A stretch of DNA of 7,223 bases from the NCBI GenBank assembly GCA_030596265.1, contig JAUVKM010000099.1, forward strand, positions 1 to 7,223, in the 5' to 3' direction. How positions within the stretch are numbered: position 1 is the first letter of the stretch; the number at the start of each line of letters is the position of its first letter. The position numbers and the translations under genes were made by a program. Below the pieces are notes generated by a model. The model ran no database searches. It saw nothing but the letters and a program-made list of their open reading frames with translations, and was not told the DNA's origin. This DNA comes from Candidatus Cloacimonadota bacterium (GTDB lineage Bacteria; Cloacimonadota; Cloacimonadia; Cloacimonadales; TCS61). Shown piece by piece: positions 1 to 5,518 of the stretch.

Positions 1-1
1 T

Positions 2-1099
2 GCTGCTGTCGATCATGTAATTTTGAAACCTGAATTTCACAGTGCTTATACGCCATACCAAGCTGAAGTTAGCCAGGGAACTCTACAGTATATTTATGAA
101 TATCAAACCATGATCTGCGATCTTACCGGAATGGAAATTTCCAATGCCGGAATGTATGATGGAGCATCTGCTGCTGCTGAAGCAATTTTAATGGCAGCAC
201 GAAAAACTAAAAAATTCAAAGCAATACTTACCGGAACAATTAATCCATTGTATTTGGAAGTTATTAAAACTTACACCGTTGGCGTGGAGATAGAACTTGT
301 TATAATTCCTTCAAAAGATGGATTAGTAGATCTAGATATATTAAAGAAAGCTGTAGATGACGAAACGGGTTGCGTTCTGCTTCAAACCCCTAACTTTTTT
401 GGAAACATCGAAAACACTTTTGCAGTAGAAAAGATCACTCATGCTGCTAAAAAAGCACTTTATATTGTAGCAGTTGACCCTATCTCACTTGCAGTGATGA
501 ATGCTCCTTCCGAATATAAAGCAGATATTGTTGTGGGTGAAGGACAGGCTCTTGGTAATGCTCAAAATTTTGGAGGTCCACTATTTGGATTTCTGGCAAC
601 TAATTTGAAGCTGAGCAGAAACATACCTGGTCGTATTGTTGGTGCCACTTTGGATGTAGATGGTAAACGAAGTTATGCTCTCACATTGCAAGCACGTGAG
701 CAGCATATTCGTCGTGCTAAAGCAACTTCTAATATTTGTTCAAACCAAGCTCTATGCAATTTGGCAGCTACTGTTTATATGACTCTGATGGGAAAAGAAG
801 GTTTAAAAGAAGTAGCTGTGCAAAGCACCACCAAAGCTCATTATCTGGCTGAGAAGATTACTGAACTGGATAAATTTGAAATGGCTTTTACAGCTCCATT
901 CTTCAAAGAATTTGCAATAAAAACACCTATTCCTGCTAAAGATATTATTATGAAACTACAAACTAAAAATATTTTCCCGGGAATCGATTTGAAGGCATTT
1001 GGACATGAGAAAATGCTACTAATAGCAGTTACAGAAAAGAAGAGAAAATGCGATTTAGATGAATTAGTAAAATCTCTACAGGAGGTTACCAATGGCTAG
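2..1099 (+). CDS. gcvPA: Glycine dehydrogenase (decarboxylating) subunit 1, GcvPA (5' truncated by window edge)
   Basis: N-terminal-half subunit of the glycine cleavage P-protein. With GcvPB it decarboxylates glycine on PLP and passes the aminomethyl group to the lipoyl H-protein in the cytoplasm. The frame is open from base 2 (visible residues begin AAVDHVILKPEF), so the TTG at 23 is internal. About 365 residues are seen, and with a usual length near 440-450 some 80 N-terminal residues are missing. Family signatures, numbered from the TTG codon: AYTPYQAEVSQGTLQ (8-22), EYQTMICDLTG (26-36), NAGMYDGASAAAEA (41-54), the NFGGPLFGF segment (182-190), and the Gly/Arg-rich GRIVGATLDVDGKRSYAL and QAREQHIRRAKATSNIC stretches (203-239). 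This subunit has a PLP-enzyme fold but not the PLP lysine, which sits in GcvPB. The stop lies inside the start of gcvPB, so translation is probably coupled. Identification is confident. The start lies outside the window. Confidence 0.97.
   Translation, partial: AAVDHVILKPEFHSAYTPYQAEVSQGTLQYIYEYQTMICDLTGMEISNAGMYDGASAAAEAILMAARKTKKFKAILTGTINPLYLEVIKTYTVGVEIELVIIPSKDGLVDLDILKKAVDDETGCVLLQTPNFFGNIENTFAVEKITHAAKKALYIVAVDPISLAVMNAPSEYKADIVVGEGQALGNAQNFGGPLFGFLATNLKLSRNIPGRIVGATLDVDGKRSYALTLQAREQHIRRAKATSNICSNQALCNLAATVYMTLMGKEGLKEVAVQSTTKAHYLAEKITELDKFEMAFTAPFFKEFAIKTPIPAKDIIMKLQTKNIFPGIDLKAFGHEKMLLIAVTEKKRKCDLDELVKSLQEVTNG
1080..1085 (+). promoter_or_regulatory. Ribosome binding site of gcvPB
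   Basis: A consensus AGGAGG lies 6 nt before the ATG at 1092 and inside the last codons of gcvPA. It fixes the gcvPB start and explains how the overlapping second subunit is translated in step with the first. Confidence 0.9.
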
Positions 1100-2543
1100 C
1101 ACAATTTTTGAAAAACACAGTCCTGGACGTAAAGGCTATACTCTTCCTGCTAATGATGTAGATATTAAATTGGAAAATTGTATTCCTAATGAATTTGGCA
1201 GAAAGGAAGAGACAAGACTTCCTGAAGTTAGTGAACTTGATGTGATGCGCCATTTTCTAGAGTTGTCTCAAATGAATCACTGCATCGAAAAAGGTTTTTA
1301 TCCTTTGGGTTCTTGTACTATGAAATACAATCCTAAGATAAATGAAACGCTAGCTCGGAATGACGCTTTCAATAACTTGCACCCCTTCCAGGGTGAAGAA
1401 ACAACTCAGGGTGCTTTGGAAATCATGCATGAATTGCAAAACGATCTAGCAGAGATCTCCGGATTTTCAAAAGTTACACTACAACCGGTTGCCGGTGCTC
1501 ATGGTGAATTTACCGGACTTTTAATTATGAAAGCATATCATAAGTTTAATGGAAATTCTAAGAAAAACAAGATCATCTTGCCTGACTCAGCTCATGGTAC
1601 TAATCCTGCAAGTGTAATTCTTGCCGGTTTTGAAGTCGTTGAAATCAAATCTAATGATAAAGGTCTAGTTGATATAGATGATCTAAGATCTCACGTTGAT
1701 GAAAACACTGCTGGCTTTATGCTCACGAATCCCAACACACTTGGTTTATTTGAAACTCAGGTTGAAGAGATCGCTAAAATAATACATGGTGTAGATGGAC
1801 TAATGTATATGGATGGTGCTAACTTCAATGCTATTATGGGAATTGTTAAACCAGGTGAAATAGGTTTTGACATTATGCATTACAACCTTCATAAAACTTT
1901 TGCAACTCCACATGGTGGTGGCGGTCCTGGCTCTGGACCGATTGGAGTACGAGCAGATCTGGCAAAATTCCTACCGGCTCCTATGATTAGTAAAAAAGAT
2001 GATAAATATTTATTAGATTACACTCATGCAAATACTTCCATAGGTAAAGTACACTCTTTCTTTGGTAATTTTGCAGTAAATCTTCGAGCATACATCTATA
2101 TTAAAATGTTAGGTGCAAAGGGATTAAGACGAGTATCTGAGAATGCGGTTATCAATGCAAATTATATTCAGAAGAAACTTGAAAAATATTACGATATTCC
2201 TTTTAAAGATCAATACTGCATGCATGAATTTGTAGCAAGTGGAGTTTGGCAGAAGGAGAAGTTTGGTATCAATACACTGGATATTGCCAAACGTATTTTA
2301 GATAAAGGTTATCATGCTCCCACTATCTATTTTCCGCTTATCGTGCCAGAAGCTATGATGATAGAGCCTACTGAAACTGAAAGTATGGAGACTTTGGATG
2401 ACTTCATAGGTGCCATGATAGAAATTGCAAAAGAGTGTGAAGAAAATCCGGAATTACTAAAGGATGCTCCGCTGAATACGCCGGTTAGACGCGTGGATGA
2501 TACACTTGCAGTACGTCAATTGAATGTGAAATTTGAGTTGTAA
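1092..2543 (+). CDS. gcvPB: Glycine dehydrogenase (decarboxylating) subunit 2, GcvPB
   Basis: PLP-carrying subunit of the two-subunit P-protein, which decarboxylates glycine and transfers the aminomethyl group to lipoylated H-protein. Its 483 residues match the usual subunit 2 length. The PLP lysine is K268 in NLHKTFATPHGGGGPGSGP (265-283), which includes the glycine-rich loop. Other family motifs are the start region with PGRKGY (11-16), GSCTMKYNPK (73-82), QPVAGAHGEFTGL (131-143), DSAHGTNPAS (165-174) and LTNPNTLGLFE (211-221). The C-terminal region, with HAPTIYFPLIVPEAMMIEPTE (about 408-428), is the small domain. The ATG is chosen because of the preceding AGGAGG. The gene overlaps gcvPA by 8 bp (ATGGCTAG), so both belong to one operon. 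All expected catalytic elements are present and nothing looks damaged. The split PA/PB form is common in Firmicutes, archaea and many anaerobes. The fused gcvP is typical of Proteobacteria. Confidence 0.98.
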   Translation: MASTIFEKHSPGRKGYTLPANDVDIKLENCIPNEFGRKEETRLPEVSELDVMRHFLELSQMNHCIEKGFYPLGSCTMKYNPKINETLARNDAFNNLHPFQGEETTQGALEIMHELQNDLAEISGFSKVTLQPVAGAHGEFTGLLIMKAYHKFNGNSKKNKIILPDSAHGTNPASVILAGFEVVEIKSNDKGLVDIDDLRSHVDENTAGFMLTNPNTLGLFETQVEEIAKIIHGVDGLMYMDGANFNAIMGIVKPGEIGFDIMHYNLHKTFATPHGGGGPGSGPIGVRADLAKFLPAPMISKKDDKYLLDYTHANTSIGKVHSFFGNFAVNLRAYIYIKMLGAKGLRRVSENAVINANYIQKKLEKYYDIPFKDQYCMHEFVASGVWQKEKFGINTLDIAKRILDKGYHAPTIYFPLIVPEAMMIEPTETESMETLDDFIGAMIEIAKECEENPELLKDAPLNTPVRRVDDTLAVRQLNVKFEL

Positions 2544-2552
2544 GTTTTAGTA

Positions 2553-2617
2553 GCGAATCCGCCTTCTATGAATCGGCTTTGCAAAGCAAAACGATACTTT
2601 TCAAACTACGGCGGGAT
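2553..2617. repeat. GC-richer patch of inverted repeats after gcvPB, possible decayed repeat element
   Basis: Just after the gcvPB stop the base composition changes. ATCCGCC (2557-2563) can pair with GGCGGGAT (2610-2617) with one bulged G. A perfect 12-bp palindrome, GCTTTGCAAAGC, lies between them at 2576-2587. GAATCGGC (2570-2577) shares its core with the CGATTC/AATCG arms of the hairpin at 2656-2675, giving four copies of a GAATC(C/G)G-like core in about 125 bp. No ORF covers it. It could be a degenerate dispersed intergenic repeat or part of the 3' untranslated region of the gcv operon. Which of these it is cannot be told from one copy. Confidence 0.4.
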
Positions 2618-2655
2618 AGACAAAACGAACAAAGGCAAACTTAAAATAATTTGTG

Positions 2656-2680
2656 GGGCGATTCACAAATCGCCCATTTT
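2656..2680 (+). terminator. Hairpin downstream of gcvPB, probable gcv operon terminator
   Basis: GGGCGATT (2656-2663) and AATCGCCC (2668-2675) form a perfect 8-bp stem around a CACA loop, followed by ATTTTGATTT. The T tract is interrupted, so this may be a weak intrinsic terminator or a member of a dispersed hairpin repeat. A weaker competing stem, ATTTGTG (2649-2655) with CACAAAT (2664-2670), uses the same right-hand bases. Confidence 0.6.
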
Positions 2681-2720
2681 GATTTAAATAATTCATCTCA
2701 ATTAATATAAACTAAACCAC

Positions 2721-2750
2721 TTGACACTTACTTTATTATTTTCTTATTTC
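2721..2750 (+). promoter_or_regulatory. Candidate sigma-70-type promoter for the lipoprotein gene
   Basis: A consensus -35 box TTGACA sits at 2721-2726. The best -10 at normal spacing is only TTATTT (2744-2749, 17-nt spacer) or TATTTC (2745-2750, 18-nt spacer). It falls after the gcv hairpin and about 50 nt before the lipoprotein start, which is a sensible location. The -35 is convincing and the -10 is weak. Confidence 0.45.
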
Positions 2751-2783
2751 GTAATTGCTTATTGAAAATGTTTAAGAAATAAA

Positions 2784-2792
2784 GAGAGGGGG
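2784..2792 (+). promoter_or_regulatory. Ribosome binding site of the lipoprotein gene
   Basis: The purine run GAGAGGGGG ends 4 nt before the ATG at 2797. It supports that start, which also gives a proper signal peptide. Confidence 0.75.
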
Positions 2793-2796
2793 AAAC

Positions 2797-3948
2797 ATGC
2801 TCAGACAAAACAGATCAATTCTATTTTTTTTAATTTTTATTCTAACAGCAGCGATCTTCACTAGTGGTTGTGGAGGTGGTGGTGCAAGCAAAGAGAAGGA
2901 ACCAAACAATTCTATCGATCAGGCAAATGAAATTACACTAGGAAAACCATTCTCGATCAAGATTACACCATTGAAAGATATCGACTGGTTCAAGGTCGAT
3001 CTTACCGAACAGGGATATCTGAAAGTTCAGGCAAGCCAGATCCCAGAAGGTTTAACACTGGAAGTAGGTTATGCATTATTCCAGGAATGGGAAGGTAGCA
3101 AAGTAAAATGGCTTAAAAAGTGGAATAAACTACCTGATGCCTTATTCATTCCAGAAGCAGGAACTTACTATTTTGCCATCCTTGATGATTACAATGACAG
3201 AGAATCTAAGGAGCCCATCCAGATAAAAGTAGATTTTATTCCGGAATATGATGCTGGTGAGCCTAACAACAGTCCCGAGGTAGCTACTACTATTGAATTT
3301 GGAACTACTGTTAAGCCAGTAATTTTCCCAACTGGAGATAACGACTGGTATAAAGTTAATGTAACAAAACAAGGTTACATTCTTGTTAAATCTAAAGATG
3401 TTCCTGAAGGAATTATCCCGGAGATTTACTATGCAACTTATGACGAATGGGCAAAACCTAAAATACAAAAGATAAGAGGCTGGCATAAACTACCAGACGC
3501 CTGTGCCGTTACAGAACCGGGAGAATATTACATTCCACTCATTGATGACTATAATGACAGATCTTCTGAAACTCCATTCAGTTTCTTAATAGATTTTTTG
3601 GATGAAATAGATATCAATGAACCAAACAATGATTTCAAATTGGCAAAATCCGTCTCTCGTGGAGATACACTAAAACTCGCCATTTTCCCACAGGGAGATA
3701 ATGACTACTATAAATTAAAAATAGAAGCCGGAAATAAAATCAAATTCATGGCAAAAGATTATACAGGAATTGTACCGGAAATCAGGCTTTATACATTAAA
3801 TGAAAATGATAAACTCGATGTGGCAAGTAGTTGGAAGAAACTTCCTGCTGAAGTTGATGTCATACCCGGAACCGAGTATTATCTCCTGATCCATGACGAT
3901 TATAACGACAAAGGTTCACAACAGGTTTTTGAATTCAGGATTGAATAA
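2797..3948 (+). CDS. Lipoprotein with three tandem PPC-like beta-sandwich repeats
   Basis: A predicted 383-residue exported lipoprotein of unknown function. It starts with a basic end, a hydrophobic stretch (about 8-21) and a lipobox FTSGC with the lipidated cysteine at C25, then a glycine linker. The rest is three tandem repeats in near-perfect 120-residue register. EPNN begins at 35, 155 and 275. D(W/Y)(F/Y)K, preceded by a DID or DND, begins at 63, 183 and 303. W.KLP occurs near 109-113, 229-233 and 346-350. A GxYY-like strand and the acidic DDYND motif follow, with DDYND at 130-134, 250-254 and 367-371. The EPN(N) start, the D.DWY core and the GTYY strand resemble bacterial pre-peptidase C-terminal (PPC) domains. 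Those usually accompany secreted proteases, but no catalytic domain is present here. DDYND could bind calcium, which is inference. It has its own promoter candidate and terminator, so it is probably transcribed alone. A surface-exposed adhesion or scaffold role is possible but unproven. Confidence 0.9.
   Translation: MLRQNRSILFFLIFILTAAIFTSGCGGGGASKEKEPNNSIDQANEITLGKPFSIKITPLKDIDWFKVDLTEQGYLKVQASQIPEGLTLEVGYALFQEWEGSKVKWLKKWNKLPDALFIPEAGTYYFAILDDYNDRESKEPIQIKVDFIPEYDAGEPNNSPEVATTIEFGTTVKPVIFPTGDNDWYKVNVTKQGYILVKSKDVPEGIIPEIYYATYDEWAKPKIQKIRGWHKLPDACAVTEPGEYYIPLIDDYNDRSSETPFSFLIDFLDEIDINEPNNDFKLAKSVSRGDTLKLAIFPQGDNDYYKLKIEAGNKIKFMAKDYTGIVPEIRLYTLNENDKLDVASSWKKLPAEVDVIPGTEYYLLIHDDYNDKGSQQVFEFRIE
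2899..3945 (+). repeat. Three tandem coding repeats of about 360 bp in the lipoprotein gene
   Basis: Repeat units begin at the EPNN codons at 2899, 3259 and 3619. The first two are exactly 360 nt and the third is about 327 nt to the stop. The protein motifs (EPNN, D.DW/YF/Y, KLP, DDYND) are kept in all three, but the DNA has diverged clearly, so the duplication is old and held by selection on the protein. Units 1 and 2 are more alike (DDYNDR, IPEG/VPEG, 95 residues from EPNN to DDYND) than unit 3 (92 residues). Confidence 0.9.
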
Positions 3949-3962
3949 AAGTAATTGATATA

Positions 3963-4000
3963 GAGAATGGAGTTTAACCAAGCTCCATTCTCATTTAATA
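3963..4000 (+). terminator. Intrinsic terminator of the lipoprotein gene
   Basis: GAGAATGGAG (3963-3972) pairs perfectly with CTCCATTCTC (3983-3992). The stem can extend by T-G, T-A and T-A pairs to a tetraloop AACC (3976-3979), giving 13 pairs. A moderately T-rich tail (ATTTAATACTTATTTT) follows. It lies 15 nt after the lipoprotein stop and separates that gene from the SIR2-like unit. Confidence 0.75.
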
Positions 4001-4051
4001 CTTATTTTCTAATAATTATATTTATCGAATAATAAATGTTTCGAGGTAATT

Positions 4052-5296
4052 ATGGAACAAATATCTTTCATACTTGGTGCTGGATTTTCTGTACCAGAAA
4101 AATATCCTACAAGAGATGAATTAAACAAAAAACTCGTAAAAATTAAAGAAGATGAGATTTATTTTGATACTTCACTAACAGCCGGCTTCTTAAAAGGGGA
4201 TGATGATCCGAATCCATGGTCAAATGAGATTTACAAAAAGTTTATTCAACAATTTCTAAAGTTTTATTATGATGAATTTAATGTATTCGATTATGAGGAT
4301 TTTTACGATTATTATCAGTCATTATTAAATGGTTATAGCAAGTCAGAAAGCTTTACTAAATTTTTCTTAAAATTTTTATTAGAAAACGAATTAGAAGAGG
4401 ATAGTCATTCATCAAGTAATTTATTAGCATATTTTAATATTGCGTTTAATCAATTACTGCATGAAGCATTAGGTGTTAAATGGCCAAAATATGTCAGTTA
4501 TGACAATAATTGTTTCCCAAATTATATTACTTTTCTAAAGATGATAAATTATTTCAAAAATGAAGGCTTGGTTAATATTCATTCTCTAAATCATGATTTG
4601 CTGATTGAGATATTATCGCATACTGAAGCATTTTCTTTCGATTTTTGTGATGGATATATTGAAAATGGTTCTCCGTACTATGGTGATTGTTATATTGATA
4701 GAATGGAGTATAAATATAAAATTAGATTAAAATATTTCGATGACTTTTACCCAAATAAAATTAGATTCTATAAGTTACATGGTAGTGTTGATAGTTATGT
4801 TTTTGATGATGATTCAATCAAGATTCAAAAGGGAGTTTCAACTAACTCTTTTTATAAAGAAGTTGAAGAAAAAAATCTGTTTAAATATATTGAAAATAGC
4901 TTTAATCATTATCCTGATTTTTTATCTGGTTCTATTGAAAAGACAAAAAAATACAATCTTCGGCATTATAAAACAATTTTTGAACACTTCGAAGAAAATT
5001 TATTGAATTCAAGAAAATTAATTATCATTGGATATAGTTTTGGAGACACTGTTATTAATAAGTTTATCAAGGATTATTTTCTTAGCAATGAAAAAGCAAG
5101 TATGCTTATCATCGATGTAAAGCAAAATGACAATATGAATAAATTCTTAGAACTGAATAATGTTGAATTTGTACCGAAGAGCATTTCAGAAATAACTTTG
5201 AAAGAGATTGATGAAAAATTAGATGTAAATATAGAGCAATATTTTTCTGAAATGGACAGAAATGAAAAAGATCGCATAAAGAAATTACTTATATAA
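4052..5296 (+). CDS. SIR2-like domain protein, probable NAD-binding/NADase-type defence protein
   Basis: A 414-residue soluble protein with the SIR2-like signature in order: ILGAGFS (7-13, Rossmann glycine loop), SLNHD (178-182, the N-x-D motif), KLHGSVD (241-247, with H243 at the sirtuin catalytic histidine position), a FLSG..K.....Y segment (290-307), and IIIGYSFGDTVIN (324-336). About 165 residues between the first two motifs are rich in Tyr, Phe and acidic residues and probably helical. The SIR2 fold takes up nearly the whole chain, leaving only a charged tail of about 30 residues and no obvious sensor or membrane domain. Relatives act as NADases that deplete NAD+ in phage defence (ThsA, DSR and SIR2-pAgo systems). 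Activity here is inferred from intact G11, N180, H243 and D332. GAGG precedes the ATG by 5 nt and M1 sits directly before strand 1. The gene looks more AT-rich than its neighbours (14 G/C of 60 in 4261-4320 against 22 of 60 in 1321-1380 of gcvPB), which may indicate transfer. The related AbiH family is a less likely alternative. No strong promoter is seen (TATATT at 4017-4022 is the best -10). Confidence 0.85.
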   Translation: MEQISFILGAGFSVPEKYPTRDELNKKLVKIKEDEIYFDTSLTAGFLKGDDDPNPWSNEIYKKFIQQFLKFYYDEFNVFDYEDFYDYYQSLLNGYSKSESFTKFFLKFLLENELEEDSHSSSNLLAYFNIAFNQLLHEALGVKWPKYVSYDNNCFPNYITFLKMINYFKNEGLVNIHSLNHDLLIEILSHTEAFSFDFCDGYIENGSPYYGDCYIDRMEYKYKIRLKYFDDFYPNKIRFYKLHGSVDSYVFDDDSIKIQKGVSTNSFYKEVEEKNLFKYIENSFNHYPDFLSGSIEKTKKYNLRHYKTIFEHFEENLLNSRKLIIIGYSFGDTVINKFIKDYFLSNEKASMLIIDVKQNDNMNKFLELNNVEFVPKSISEITLKEIDEKLDVNIEQYFSEMDRNEKDRIKKLLI

Positions 5297-5346
5297 TTAT
5301 GGAAAACCAATCAATCTTATAACAATTAATATTAAGTAGGTTAATT

Positions 5347-5466
5347 ATGAAAAAAACCACAAAAGTTGTTCTGCATCTTATTTTAGCCGGGATAGTTTCG
5401 GCTATAAGTTACATTGGTTTCAAAAAAGGCGTTGAATCAATTAACGATAAAATGAAGGATGAATAA
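5347..5466 (+). CDS. Small predicted single-pass membrane protein (39 residues)
   Basis: Not a family I recognise. The ORF encodes a basic start (MKKTTK), a hydrophobic segment of about 19 residues (7-25, VVLHLILAGIVSAISYIGF) and a charged tail (KKGVESINDKMKDE), which fits one transmembrane helix. AGG (5338-5340) lies 6 nt before the ATG. The leader AGGTTAATTATG closely resembles AGGTAATTATG before the SIR2-like gene. It begins 50 bp after the SIR2-like stop with no terminator between them, and its stop codon runs into the A tract of the shared terminator. Co-transcription with the SIR2-like gene is therefore likely. It could be a membrane partner of that protein, an unrelated small host gene, or a chance ORF. 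The proper start signal and the terminator directly after it favour a real gene. Confidence 0.6.
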   Translation: MKKTTKVVLHLILAGIVSAISYIGFKKGVESINDKMKDE

Positions 5467-5501
5467 AAAAAAGCCTGCTGTAAATTCAGCAGGCTTTTTT
5501 T
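5465..5501. terminator. Bidirectional intrinsic terminator between the SIR2 unit and rpsA
   Basis: AAGCCTGCTG (5471-5480) pairs perfectly with CAGCAGGCTT (5487-5496) around a 6-nt loop (TAAATT). Eight A residues (5465-5472) flank one side and seven T residues (5495-5501) the other, so the element reads as a stem plus U tract on both strands. It touches the stop codon of the small ORF on the + strand and lies 17 nt past the rpsA stop on the - strand. Both convergent units can use it. Confidence 0.93.
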
Positions 5502-5518
5502 ATATTCTTATTTTTTGA

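Noticed and set aside
23..25. TTG as the start codon of gcvPA
   Set aside because: The frame stays open to base 2 and the upstream residues (AAVDHVI) continue the conserved GcvPA sequence. The gene runs off the left edge.
841..1092. Open frame on the - strand opposite the end of gcvPA
   Set aside because: It lies wholly antisense to a well-conserved gene, has no ribosome binding site that I can see, and its composition follows from the opposite strand.
2544..2796. A small gene or riboswitch in the spacer between gcvPB and the lipoprotein gene
   Set aside because: No ORF with a start signal was found. A glycine riboswitch would be expected at the front of the gcv operon, not after gcvPB, and no tandem aptamer pattern is visible.
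3142..3486. Open frame on the - strand within the lipoprotein gene
   Set aside because: Antisense to the repeat coding sequence, with no family resemblance. It is a shadow of the real gene.
4740..5006. Second + strand frame inside the SIR2-like gene
   Set aside because: Lys/Ile/Leu-rich product typical of an AT-rich shifted frame, overlapping the KLHGS region of a gene with clear motifs.
4052..5296. AbiH-type abortive infection protein as the primary call
   Set aside because: As I recall, AbiH proteins carry a GNGFD-like first motif. Here GAGFS, KLHGS and GYSFGD fit SIR2-like proteins better. The two families are related, so this is a matter of degree.
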